Notes under the pieces: model-generated
Seen by the model: the letters and a program-made list of their open reading frames with translations, nothing else
Told to the model about the DNA's origin: nothing
Database searches by the model: none
NCBI GenBank assembly: GCA_947628525.1
Contig: CANRAE010000007.1
Coordinates: 1-32,190 of the forward strand
Length of the DNA stretch: 32,190 nt
Source of the DNA: an uncultured Bacilli bacterium
GTDB taxonomy: Bacteria > Bacillota_I > Bacilli_A > RF39 > UBA660
Direction of reading: 5' to 3'
Translations under genes and position numbers: made by a program
In this document: positions 14,831 to 23,076 of the stretch, one piece after another
Numbering within the stretch: position 1 is the first letter of the stretch
Layout of the letters: each line of letters begins with the position of its first letter

Positions 14831-15253
14831 CTATTTTCCATAACTGTAACTAAATTCTTTATTGCTATCTTCATTGGCAAGTAAATAATTATAGGTATTA
14901 ATATATGTTTTATCAATTGTCTTATCACCAAGATCAGCAATTTCATTAATTATTTTACTTGTAAACAATAAATTAAGTTTATTTTTATGTTCATCGATCG
15001 AATTTGTTAAAAGTGGATAATCGTCTTGATATTTATTAAATGCAGCATCGACATCCTCAGGACATATTTTACGCATTGTATTAATATACATAAATATAGC
15101 TTTATCATCATCTTTGGAAAAGAAAATGTCTTCGACATCTTTGATCGTAATTCGTCCTTGTTCTAATAAATAATGAAAAGTCATGCCAAATTTACCAAAT
15201 TCTTTTAATCTATCATTCAACTTTGTTGTTGTTTGTTTATCAGTTATTAACAT
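14831..15253 (-). CDS. Uncharacterised 140-aa protein between parE and parC
   Basis: I do not recognise this protein. It is 140 aa, soluble, predicted to be almost all helical, acidic in the middle, with no signal peptide, membrane segment or metal motif. Recognisable phrases are LNDRLKEFGKFGMTFHYLLE (12-31), DKAIFMYINTMRKICPEDVDAAF (about 50-72) and LLFTSKIINEIADLGDKTI. The gene is read in the same direction as parE and parC, 19 bases after parE and eight before parC, and uses codons like theirs. The ribosome site is weak (GGTAG). In most Bacilli parE and parC are directly adjacent, so this looks like a lineage-specific insertion within the topoisomerase IV operon. Any role with ParC or ParE is inference. 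Confidence 0.7.
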   Translation of the reverse strand: MLITDKQTTTKLNDRLKEFGKFGMTFHYLLEQGRITIKDVEDIFFSKDDDKAIFMYINTMRKICPEDVDAAFNKYQDDYPLLTNSIDEHKNKLNLLFTSKIINEIADLGDKTIDKTYINTYNYLLANEDSNKEFSYSYGK

Positions 15254-15272
15254 TTACTACCACACTACTTCC

Positions 15273-17171
15273 CTATATTTTATATTCATCTTCAAGTGAA
15301 AACTCGACATTCTCTTCGATCCATTCTTTTCTAGGATCGACACTATCACCCATCAAAATACTTACTCTTTTTTCAGCAAGTGATGCATCTTCAATCGTTA
15401 CTCTTATTAAACTTCTAGTATCAGGATTCATAGTTGTCTCAGCTAACTGATCAGCATTCATCTCACCTAATCCTTTATAACGTTGAATTTCACATTTACG
15501 TCCTGCTACTTTTTCTTTCATTTCAGCGATACTATAAGCATATTCAATATCTTTACCACAAGTAATTTTAAATAGTGGTGGTAAAGCTATATATAATTTA
15601 CCCGCTTCTACTAATGGCTTCATATAGCGATAAAAGAAAGTCAACAATAAACATTGAATATGGGCTCCATCATCATCAGCATCGGTCATGATAATAACTT
15701 TATCATATTCACAATCATCTATATCAAAATTAGATCCATACCCAGCACCAACGGTATAAATAATCGTGTTGATCTCTTCATTTTTAAAAATATCTTCTAA
15801 CTTAGCTTTTTCCGTATTAATGACTTTTCCTCTTAATGGTAAAATAGCTTGAAATTTACGATCGCGTCCTTGCTTAGCTGAACCACCAGCGGAATCTCCC
15901 TCAACTAAAAATAACTCATTTTTCAATTTATTTCGCGTTTGAGCAGGAGTTAACTTACCAGATAAAGTACGTTCTTTTTTATTAGTTTTACCTTTTCGAG
16001 CTTCATCTCTTGCGCGTCTTGCAGCTTCACGAGCAGTTTTGCTTTTTAAGGACTTTTCTACGATATCAGTAGCGACACTTTTATTTTCTTCGAGAAAATA
16101 TTGTAATTTTTCCGTAACAATAGCTTCAACAACAGTCCTAGCACTAGGGGTACCTAATTTGCCCTTCGTTTGCCCCTCAAATTGCAATAGTGATTCTGGT
16201 ATTTTTAAACTAAGAACAGCGGTAAGTCCTTCACGAACATCACTACCTTCAAAAGCTTTATCTTTGCCTTTAATATAGCCATGGTTTTTAGCATAATCAT
16301 TAAAAACCCTCGTCAAGGCCGTTTTAAAACCTACTTCATGACTACCACCATCAATTGTTTTGACATTATTAACAAAGGATACAATATTTTCATTATAAGT
16401 ATCCGTATATTGCAAAGCAACATCAACTTCAATATTATCTTTAACATTAGTAAAATGAATGACTTTATGTAAAACGTTTTTATCTTCATTTAAATAATTA
16501 ACAAATTCTTCTAATCCTTTTTCATAACAATATTTATTGATACGATCTGTTTCTTCATCAACAACTTCTATGGTTAATCCTTTGATTAAAAAAGCTGATT
16601 CTTGCATACGTTCACAGATCGTTGTAAAAGAAAAAGAGGTAGTTGAAAAAATAGTGTCATCTGGTAAAAAACGTACGGTCGTTCCAGTTCTGTTGGTTGT
16701 TCCTATTTTTTTTAAAGGAACAGTTGTTTTTCCACCATTTTCAAAACGAATGTAATACTCACCTTTATCATGTTTAATATTTACTTCCATCCATTTGCTA
16801 AGAGCATTAACAACACTAGCACCAACGCCATGAAGACCGCCTGATACTTTGTACCCTGATGTTTCAAATTTACCACCCGCATGCAATACGGTATAAACAA
16901 CTTCGGGTGTTGACATACCTGATGCATGCATACCCGTAGGAACACCACGTCCATGATCTTCCACACTAATACTACCATCTTTATGTAAAGTGATTTTAAT
17001 TAAATCACCAAAACCATTGATCATTTCGTCAATCGAATTATCGACAATTTCCCATACGAGATGATGTAGTCCTTTTTTATCTGTTGATCCAATATACATT
17101 CCAGGACGTTTTCTAACCGCTTCTAAACCTTCTAGAATTTTAATGGAACTTTCGTCATATTTTAATGCCAT
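15273..17171 (-). CDS. parE: DNA topoisomerase IV subunit B (ParE)
   Basis: This 632-aa ATPase subunit of topoisomerase IV shows the GHKL fold in EIVDNSIDE (about 41-49), EDHGRGVPTGMH (about 72-83) and GGLHGVGASVVNALS (about 111-125). The TOPRIM domain carries LVEGDSAGGSAKQGRDR and the metal-binding MTDADDDGAHIQ, and the C-terminal IQRYKGLGEMNADQL is standard. The phrase YDESSIKILEGLEAVRKRPGMYIGS and the spacing of the ATPase motifs are closer to ParE of Firmicutes than to GyrB, and the parC partner downstream agrees. The start is the ATG at 17171 after GGAGATGATAGC, about 20 bases from an extended -10 promoter. Confidence 0.92.
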   Translation of the reverse strand: MALKYDESSIKILEGLEAVRKRPGMYIGSTDKKGLHHLVWEIVDNSIDEMINGFGDLIKITLHKDGSISVEDHGRGVPTGMHASGMSTPEVVYTVLHAGGKFETSGYKVSGGLHGVGASVVNALSKWMEVNIKHDKGEYYIRFENGGKTTVPLKKIGTTNRTGTTVRFLPDDTIFSTTSFSFTTICERMQESAFLIKGLTIEVVDEETDRINKYCYEKGLEEFVNYLNEDKNVLHKVIHFTNVKDNIEVDVALQYTDTYNENIVSFVNNVKTIDGGSHEVGFKTALTRVFNDYAKNHGYIKGKDKAFEGSDVREGLTAVLSLKIPESLLQFEGQTKGKLGTPSARTVVEAIVTEKLQYFLEENKSVATDIVEKSLKSKTAREAARRARDEARKGKTNKKERTLSGKLTPAQTRNKLKNELFLVEGDSAGGSAKQGRDRKFQAILPLRGKVINTEKAKLEDIFKNEEINTIIYTVGAGYGSNFDIDDCEYDKVIIMTDADDDGAHIQCLLLTFFYRYMKPLVEAGKLYIALPPLFKITCGKDIEYAYSIAEMKEKVAGRKCEIQRYKGLGEMNADQLAETTMNPDTRSLIRVTIEDASLAEKRVSILMGDSVDPRKEWIEENVEFSLEDEYKI

Positions 17172-17189
17172 GCTATCATCTCCTAGTAC

Positions 17190-17198
17190 ATTATAACA
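17190..17198 (-). promoter_or_regulatory. Extended -10 promoter of parE
   Basis: On the minus strand TGTTATAAT gives a perfect TATAAT with the TG extension. No good -35 exists, because the place is taken by the T-run of the preceding terminator. The ATG of parE is about 20 bases downstream. Confidence 0.5.
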
Positions 17199-17210
17199 AA
17201 TCTTTCCATT

Positions 17211-17253
17211 AAAAAAAAGAAGTATTGACTTTTTTTTACACGACTTCTTTTTA
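17211..17253. terminator. Terminator after the 276-aa gene
   Basis: A 10-bp perfect stem (17214-17223 with 17243-17252) has a 19-nt loop, and a T8 run follows on the minus strand (17218-17211). The stop codon of the 276-aa gene (17253-17251) lies at its edge. The plus strand also ends in a T-rich stretch. Confidence 0.7.
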
Positions 17254-18081
17254 TTTTTTACTTTTCTTTAAGATAGGTTCACTAGAATTGGTTGGGACAT
17301 AATTAGGATCATAATCAAATAATGATAACTGTCCTTCGCCACCAAAATTTTTATTTTGTTTAGTTTTTATTTTAATTATATCTTGCTTTTGTTCATTTAA
17401 CTTATTCTTTTCTTGTTTTAAAAAGTGTAAATACTCTTGATGTAATAAAAACATCTCGCGATAGTCATAGTAATTACCTAAAATACCATCTAATTTATCA
17501 CGCATCTTATTAAATTCATTTACAACATCTTGGGAACAAAAACTATTAAGTTGGGTAGCAAAAAATCTTAATCGATGAATTAAATCCATTGTATATACTT
17601 TCATCCTCACTTCTTTTTTAGCTACCTTGACTTTGATAAAATCATAAAAACTGCTCTTCTCATCTAACAATAACGTAATAAACTGTTCTCTTCCTATACA
17701 ATCATCTATTTTATTACCATTAACCAAAGGCAATTTATCATGTAATTCTTTATTATTGAAAATTACAGGCAAAGTATAAATATAATTACCATACTTATGA
17801 CCAATAAAAATACGGTGTAAATTAATACCATTATAGGCGAAAATTTTAGGATCTACATATTTAGCAAAAATAGAAGGTAAATTAGGTAATGGCGTTAATT
17901 GTAAATCTATTTCGGCCAAAGTGTTTTTAGAAATTATTTTTTTATTTGTATCAGTTAAAGTATCTGTATATTTATTAATTTTCATAACACTAGTCTCTTT
18001 ACCAAAATGAATAGCATATTGATATAAATCATACTTAGGTTCAAATACTAACATATATTTAGAAATGGGTTCTTTAACCAT
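17251..18081 (-). CDS. Uncharacterised protein with C-terminal sliding-clamp-binding motif
   Basis: I do not recognise the family. The protein has 276 aa and no signal peptide or membrane segment. Residues 1-205 look globular (LVFEPKYDLYQYAIHFGKET, 11-30; NLHRIFIGHKYGNYIYTLPV, 87-106). Residues about 208-245 are a charged, coiled-coil-like helix (HQEYLHFLKQEKNKLNEQKQ), then a short Gly-rich linker leads to QLSLFD at 251-256. QLSLF fits the beta-sliding-clamp (DnaN) binding pentapeptide QL(S/D)LF, and a motif at the end of a flexible tail is its usual setting. The gene has a near-consensus promoter and a terminator, so it is a single-gene unit between priA and parE, two DNA-replication genes. 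A role at the replication fork or in repair is inference. Confidence 0.7.
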   Translation of the reverse strand: MVKEPISKYMLVFEPKYDLYQYAIHFGKETSVMKINKYTDTLTDTNKKIISKNTLAEIDLQLTPLPNLPSIFAKYVDPKIFAYNGINLHRIFIGHKYGNYIYTLPVIFNNKELHDKLPLVNGNKIDDCIGREQFITLLLDEKSSFYDFIKVKVAKKEVRMKVYTMDLIHRLRFFATQLNSFCSQDVVNEFNKMRDKLDGILGNYYDYREMFLLHQEYLHFLKQEKNKLNEQKQDIIKIKTKQNKNFGGEGQLSLFDYDPNYVPTNSSEPILKKSKK

Positions 18082-18102
18082 ACTTAGACCCCCTTATTAG
18101 TT

Positions 18103-18130
18103 ATTATAATCGCTTTTTAATTTTTGTCAA
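18103..18130 (-). promoter_or_regulatory. Near-consensus promoter of the 276-aa gene
   Basis: On the minus strand: TTGACA (18130-18125, perfect -35), a 16-bp spacer and TATAAT (18108-18103, perfect -10). It is the best sigma-A match in the window. The ATG at 18081 is 21 bases after the -10, preceded by AAGGGGG. Confidence 0.85.
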
Positions 18131-18135
18131 AAAAA

Positions 18136-20304
18136 TTATATTTGATTAGGATTAAAGTCAATATCTATTTTTACTTTATGATTACTTTTATAATAATCAA
18201 TTAATTTTTCTAGAACTCCGTATAAGGTATCATCTTTTTTATATTTGATTATAACTTGAAAGCGATAATTATTATTAATCTTGAAAACATTACTGACACT
18301 AGGTCCTAAAATAATACTCGTCTTTAAATTATTTTTCAAATATTCAGCCACTTTATTAGCTTCTTTAACGGCTAGACTATAATCATTGCTTATTATTTTA
18401 AGGGATACTAAATAATAGTAAGGGGGATAATTTAATTTTTTACGAATATTCATCTCTTGTTTAAAGAAATTAAGATAGTCGTGATTTTTAGCTAAATATA
18501 TAGCGTAATGATCGGGATTGAATGTTTGAATAATGACATCACCTTTTTTATCGCCACGACCACTTCGACCTGATACTTGGCATAATAATTGAAAAGTATC
18601 TTCACTACTTTTATAATTAGGAAGCATTAAACTAGTATCAGCATTGATAACTCCCACTAGTGTTACATTAGCAAAATCAAGGCCCTTAGCAATCATCTGA
18701 GTTCCTAATAATATATCATATTTTTGGTCTTTAAAATCATTGATAATTTTTTCATGGGATCCTTTTTTAGAAGTTGTGTCATAATCCATTCTTACTACTT
18801 TACAAGCAAATAAATTGTGTAATTCTTCTTCTATTTTTTCCGTACCTACCCCTAAATTTTTCATGCTATCTTCATGGCAATTATTACAATTAATACTATA
18901 TTTTTGAGCATAGCCACAGTAATGACACCTTAACATATTCGAAGATTTATGGTAAGTCAAAGTAATATCACAAGAAGGACATTTTGACACATAACCGCAA
19001 TTAGAACATGATACAAAAGAAGAATAACCTCTTCTATTTAATAAAAGAATAATCTGTTCTTTTTTAGATAAACGATCGTTAATTAAATTAATTAATTCCT
19101 TAGAAAAATGATCATTTTTTTTCTTTTCACGATTCATATCGACTAAGGTTACATTTGGTAGTGTTTTATTACCAATACGATGTGGTAAAGTTACTAAAAC
19201 ATATAGGCCTTTAAGAGCTTTGGCATAAGTTGTTAAACTAGGGGTCGCACTACCTAAAACCACTAAACTATTATGATTAAGGCTTCGCTCAATAGCAATA
19301 TCAATAGCATTATATCTTGGCATATTTTCCTGTTTATATGAAGATGTATGTTCTTCATCAATAACAAATAAACCAATGTTTTTTAAAGGAGCAAAAACAG
19401 CACTACGAGCACCAATAACTATTTTTACTTCGCCCCTTGAAATTTTACGATATTCATCATATTTTTCCCCTTCTGATAAACGACTATGTAAAATGGCAAT
19501 ACTTTCCGTAAATCTTCTTTTAAAACGCTCCACTAATTGAGGCGTTAGCGAAATTTCTGGAACTAATACAATAGAGGTTTTACCACAAGCTAACATCTTT
19601 TCTATTAATTCCATATAAACTTCTGTTTTCCCACTACCAGTTACGCCATGTAATAAAAACGTAGTAGCGGTATTTTGATATTTTAAAATCGTATCAACAA
19701 CTTTTTGCTGATCTGGTGTTAAAGGATATTTAAAAGTAGAGCTATCACTTTGATGATTTAAACGATATACTTCCTCTTCTGTTTCAAGTAAAATACCTTT
19801 ATTTATTAAAGTTTTTAGGGAACTAGCTGATATTTTATTAAGGTCTTTTTTTAACATTTTATGATTTGTTTGCACTTGCTCTATTATTAATTTTTGTTTA
19901 TCATTTAATGAATAATTATTTAAATTATCCAAATTAACAGTAATTATTTTTTCTTTTTTTAAAGGAATATTATTTTTTATTTTAGCTTTTAAAGCACGAG
20001 GTAACATAACTTGATAACATGATATTAAAGTTGATAATGTTTTTTTAGCCATGCTTTTCCCTAATTCTAATAATTCATCAGTCAAAATAATATCTTTGGA
20101 AACAACATCGATTATTTCTTTTAAATCTTCTAATTGGGAATTACTTTTAATATTTAAAACAAATCCTTCTAAAACTTGATGTCCAAAAGGAACCGTAACT
20201 CTAATACCTTTTTTTATTTGTCCTTGTAAAAAAGAAGGAATGGTATAATCAAAAACACGATCGACATTTTTATTTGATAATTCTACTAAAACTTCTGCTA
20301 CCAT
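18136..20304 (-). CDS. priA: Primosomal protein N' (PriA helicase)
   Basis: This 722-aa superfamily 2 DNA helicase recognises stalled or recombined forks and starts replisome reloading. Walker A is GVTGSGKT (220-227) and the DEAH-type box is DEEH (316-319). A zinc-binding cluster with paired cysteines follows at about 430-475 (CSNCGYVSKCPSC, then CHYCGYAQKY and CNNCHED). The N-terminal 3'BD domain starts VAEVLVELSNKNVDRVFDY. The length is normal for the family, though shorter than the B. subtilis protein. The ATG follows GGAGGGAATAAT. A terminator lies upstream on the same strand, and the 276-aa gene has its own promoter downstream, so priA appears monocistronic. Confidence 0.95.
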   Translation of the reverse strand: MVAEVLVELSNKNVDRVFDYTIPSFLQGQIKKGIRVTVPFGHQVLEGFVLNIKSNSQLEDLKEIIDVVSKDIILTDELLELGKSMAKKTLSTLISCYQVMLPRALKAKIKNNIPLKKEKIITVNLDNLNNYSLNDKQKLIIEQVQTNHKMLKKDLNKISASSLKTLINKGILLETEEEVYRLNHQSDSSTFKYPLTPDQQKVVDTILKYQNTATTFLLHGVTGSGKTEVYMELIEKMLACGKTSIVLVPEISLTPQLVERFKRRFTESIAILHSRLSEGEKYDEYRKISRGEVKIVIGARSAVFAPLKNIGLFVIDEEHTSSYKQENMPRYNAIDIAIERSLNHNSLVVLGSATPSLTTYAKALKGLYVLVTLPHRIGNKTLPNVTLVDMNREKKKNDHFSKELINLINDRLSKKEQIILLLNRRGYSSFVSCSNCGYVSKCPSCDITLTYHKSSNMLRCHYCGYAQKYSINCNNCHEDSMKNLGVGTEKIEEELHNLFACKVVRMDYDTTSKKGSHEKIINDFKDQKYDILLGTQMIAKGLDFANVTLVGVINADTSLMLPNYKSSEDTFQLLCQVSGRSGRGDKKGDVIIQTFNPDHYAIYLAKNHDYLNFFKQEMNIRKKLNYPPYYYLVSLKIISNDYSLAVKEANKVAEYLKNNLKTSIILGPSVSNVFKINNNYRFQVIIKYKKDDTLYGVLEKLIDYYKSNHKVKIDIDFNPNQI

Positions 20305-20330
20305 ATTATTCCCTCCTAAATTAATTATAC

Positions 20331-20364
20331 AAAAAAAAATAATAGAATGCTATCATCTATTATT
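20331..20364 (-). terminator. Terminator of the M29 aminopeptidase gene
   Basis: A 9-bp perfect stem (20338-20346 with 20356-20364) has a 9-nt loop and is followed on the minus strand by a T9 run (20339-20331). A TATAAT sits directly after the T-run (20329-20324) and may serve priA. Confidence 0.85.
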
Positions 20365-20393
20365 CTTATTTTCATTTGGCTTAATTAAGAGTT

Positions 20394-21509
20394 CTATTTT
20401 AAATCATAATTTAAATGTTTTAAATTACTAGGCACAAATAGGCCATCTTTTCTTATTAATTTATCGTCAAAATATAGTTCCCCTCCGCCATACTCTTTTC
20501 TTTGAATTAAAACTAAATCCCAATGAATGGTAGAATTATTACCATTATAACATTCTTTATAAGCTGCACCTGGGGTAAAATGAATGCTACCAATTATTTT
20601 TTCATCATATAAGATATCTCCCATAGGATCTAATATTTTAGGATTAAGTCCTAAGGAAAACTCTCCTATATATTTACTACCTTTATCGGTATCAAAAATA
20701 TCATTTAATTTTTTATTTTTACTTTCTTCACTACAAGATGCTTTAATAATCTTACCATTTTTAAATTCTAGTCTAATATTACTAAATACTTCACCATTAT
20801 AAGTACTAGTGGTATTATAAGTAATAATGCCATTAACACTTGTTTTTAATGGAGAGGTAAATATTTCACCATCTGGAATATTGCTTTCGCCAACACATGG
20901 TATTACTGGTAAACCTTTAATCGAAAAAGTAATATCAGTCCCCTCACCCACTATTCTCACTTTATCGGTTTTTTCCATTAATTCTTGTAAAGGTTTAATA
21001 TCTTGCATCATTTTTTGATAATCAACTGTCATCACATCAAAAGCAAAAGTTTTGAAATCTTCATATTTCATTTTACTTTTAAAACTATCAACATATGATG
21101 GGTAATTTAAAAGAACCCATTTACGATCATTAACTAATTTATTATGAAGAGCATAAGTTTTTTTGTTAATCAAATCTCTTGTTTCATCAGGTATATTCTT
21201 AGATTCATAATCATTTAAATTATATTTAATATTAATAAAACTATCAAAATGATCTAATTCAAACTTTTGATATTCTTTCATTAAATCAATTCTTTTAGCA
21301 GTTGATTGTTCTTTTAAAATATTACTAATAAAAGGATCAACATAGTTAGTAAAAACAATTCCTCCTACTTCATTAATGTTTTTGATTAATTCTTTAACTA
21401 AATTTCTAGCATCTACTGTTTGATAAGTAATTAATACTTTATCATTTTCTTTTACCTTTAAAGAATAATTGACGATTGTACTAGCTAATTGTTTTATTTT
21501 TTCTTCCAT
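20394..21509 (-). CDS. M29-family aminopeptidase (AmpS/PepS type)
   Basis: This is a 371-aa cytoplasmic metallo-aminopeptidase of family M29 (AmpS/PepS/thermophilic aminopeptidase). Visible motifs are the N-terminal EKIKQLASTIVNYSLKVKENDKVLI, the metal-site VGESNIPDGEIFTSP (206-220) with Glu208 and Glu215, GEFSLGLNP (282-290), IHFTPGAAYKE (309-319) with His310, and HWDLV (329-333) with His329 and Asp331. Length is slightly under the 410 aa usual. The ATG at 21509 stands six bases after GGTGA; the ATG four codons upstream has no ribosome site. It is divergent from the small plus-strand gene and ends in its own terminator. Substrate range cannot be read. Confidence 0.88.
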   Translation of the reverse strand: MEEKIKQLASTIVNYSLKVKENDKVLITYQTVDARNLVKELIKNINEVGGIVFTNYVDPFISNILKEQSTAKRIDLMKEYQKFELDHFDSFINIKYNLNDYESKNIPDETRDLINKKTYALHNKLVNDRKWVLLNYPSYVDSFKSKMKYEDFKTFAFDVMTVDYQKMMQDIKPLQELMEKTDKVRIVGEGTDITFSIKGLPVIPCVGESNIPDGEIFTSPLKTSVNGIITYNTTSTYNGEVFSNIRLEFKNGKIIKASCSEESKNKKLNDIFDTDKGSKYIGEFSLGLNPKILDPMGDILYDEKIIGSIHFTPGAAYKECYNGNNSTIHWDLVLIQRKEYGGGELYFDDKLIRKDGLFVPSNLKHLNYDLK

Positions 21510-21562
21510 CTTTTTCACCATCCATTATTTTATTCATAAGATATCTTGAAGGAGGTAATCTT

Positions 21563-21811
21563 ATGTATACTAACTATAATATACCACATTTTAATAGAAA
21601 TATGCCAACAGGAAGACGAAATCCCAATAATAACCGTTTCGGTGGAGGTTTTATTGTTCCTTTTGTTTTAGGTGGCATTACTGGTAGTCTTATTAATAAT
21701 CGTCCTTATCCATACGGACCAGTTCCTTTTCAACCATACCCTACACCTTATCCTGGACCTTATTGGAACCAACCTTATCAAACATATTCAGAAAACTATT
21801 ATTACTATTAA
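21563..21811 (+). CDS. Small Tyr/Pro-rich protein, unknown, possibly surface- or spore-coat-associated
   Basis: This 82-aa protein falls in three parts. Residues 1-27 are polar, rich in Asn and Arg (NRNMPTGRRNPNNNRF). Residues 28-45 are a Gly-rich hydrophobic stretch (GGGFIVPFVLGGITGSLI), perhaps a short membrane segment. Residues 48-82 contain 11 Tyr and 10 Pro in 35 positions and end in four Tyr. No conserved domain comes to mind, but Tyr/Pro-rich tails on small proteins are common among spore-coat and surface proteins of Firmicutes. The perfect GAAGGAGGTAATCTT before the ATG shows that it is translated, and a terminator follows. The sporulation link is inference, strengthened only by yqfC and yqfD elsewhere. 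Confidence 0.72.
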   Translation: MYTNYNIPHFNRNMPTGRRNPNNNRFGGGFIVPFVLGGITGSLINNRPYPYGPVPFQPYPTPYPGPYWNQPYQTYSENYYYY

Positions 21812-21838
21812 AAGAGCCTTATTAAGCTCTTTATTTTA
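21811..21838. terminator. Bidirectional terminator between the Tyr/Pro-rich gene and the GHL10 gene
   Basis: A 7-bp perfect stem (21811-21817 with 21826-21832) has an 8-nt loop with T-rich sequence on both sides. The plus-strand stop (21809-21811) and the minus-strand stop (21833-21831) lie at its two edges. Confidence 0.75.
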
Positions 21839-23039
21839 TTAACGTTAGCAAATTACTAACTTCTTTTTGTAAGTTTTGATTATCTTTTAAATATTCTTGA
21901 TTAAATAAATAACTATAACGAAAAATAGCAAAGCCATCATAATGATTTAATCTTCTACTTACTATTACTTGTTTAGTAATAATATCATTATCTAATAACC
22001 ATTCTTCACTACCATTTTTAGCAAGAGTATCAACGGTATTAGCTTTATATATTCCTAAGGCGGGATATATTTTAATATTATCAACTTTAATTAGACTATT
22101 CCACATATACACCGTTTCCATAAAAGGAAGCAGTTCATGATCAAAACCAAAATATATTTGTGGCATTATATAATCAACATATCCAGAAACACTTAATATT
22201 TTATTAATATCTAAATAATTTATTTCGTAATTATTATTTATATTACCACTAGGTGATATACCAAATAAAACATCAGGATCACTCTTTTTAATAGCGTCAT
22301 AAACTTCTTTAAGTAAAAGAGTAACATTATTTAAGCGATAATCACTAAGCGTTAATGTTCCCCCATTATTAATATAGTCTTGATAATTGTCTAAATCAAT
22401 CGTATCATCAGGATAAAAATAATCATCAAAATGAATGCCATCAACATCATAGTTATTTACTATCTCAACAATTCCAGACACAATCAAATTTCTTACTTCT
22501 ATACTAGCTGGGTTATAATAGATTCCTTGATCATTGATTACTTTAACATGATTAGTATTAAGTAGTTTATAAGCAGGATTACTAGTTGAAATAGAATCTA
22601 CATCAGTTGTACTTCTAATACGATATGGATTGATCCAAGCATGTAATTCGATATTTCTCTTATGTGCTTCATCAATAAAAAATTGTAAGATGTCATATTC
22701 TAGTTTTTCACCTTCACTATTAGTAATATAACTACTACTTGGAAAAATAGTAGAATTATATATGGCATCCGAAAAAGGACGAACATGTAGTAAAATCATA
22801 TTAAAATTATTATTTTGGATATTATCTAACATGGCTTTAATATTATTCTGGCTTTGATTTTTATCAAGTCCTTTTATATATTCTTGCAGTTCGATATAAG
22901 ATATAAAAACTGCTCTTTTTTCATCATTGGTAACAAGTCCTACGGGTAAATCTTCGTAAGGTGTTTGATCTTTTTTCTTATCGATCACAAAAAAAGTAAT
23001 AACTACAAAGATAATTACTACTATTATTATTTTTTTCAT
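21831..23039 (-). CDS. GHL10-family glycoside hydrolase-like protein, membrane-anchored
   Basis: This 402-aa protein has an N-terminal hydrophobic anchor (about 3-20) and a TIM-barrel-like domain of the GHL10/DUF187 family. Signatures are MILLHVRPFSDAIYNS, LHAWINPYRIR, the VDGIHFDDYFYP segment with its acidic residues, GISPSGN and a late YVDYIMPQIYFGFD. The family is predicted to hydrolyse glycan, likely in the cell wall or host glycans, but most members are untested. The ATG at 23039 is chosen; the in-frame GTG nine bases upstream overlaps the GGTGA. It follows queA by 37 bases, and the stem-loop at 23038-23070 covers its start region. Confidence 0.82.
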   Translation of the reverse strand: MKKIIIVVIIFVVITFFVIDKKKDQTPYEDLPVGLVTNDEKRAVFISYIELQEYIKGLDKNQSQNNIKAMLDNIQNNNFNMILLHVRPFSDAIYNSTIFPSSSYITNSEGEKLEYDILQFFIDEAHKRNIELHAWINPYRIRSTTDVDSISTSNPAYKLLNTNHVKVINDQGIYYNPASIEVRNLIVSGIVEIVNNYDVDGIHFDDYFYPDDTIDLDNYQDYINNGGTLTLSDYRLNNVTLLLKEVYDAIKKSDPDVLFGISPSGNINNNYEINYLDINKILSVSGYVDYIMPQIYFGFDHELLPFMETVYMWNSLIKVDNIKIYPALGIYKANTVDTLAKNGSEEWLLDNDIITKQVIVSRRLNHYDGFAIFRYSYLFNQEYLKDNQNLQKEVSNLLTLIK

Positions 23040-23070
23040 TAGCTTCACCAGTAAATTATATGAAGCTAAT
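23038..23070 (-). promoter_or_regulatory. Inverted repeat covering the GHL10 start codon and Shine-Dalgarno
   Basis: A 10-bp perfect inverted repeat (23038-23047 with 23061-23070) is separated by 13 bases. In a minus-strand transcript from queA, the second arm includes UGA of the Shine-Dalgarno and AU of the AUG. A TATAAT (23060-23055) lies in the loop, so a transcript starting there lacks the first arm and would be free for translation. Confidence 0.5.
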
Positions 23071-23076
23071 ATCTAT

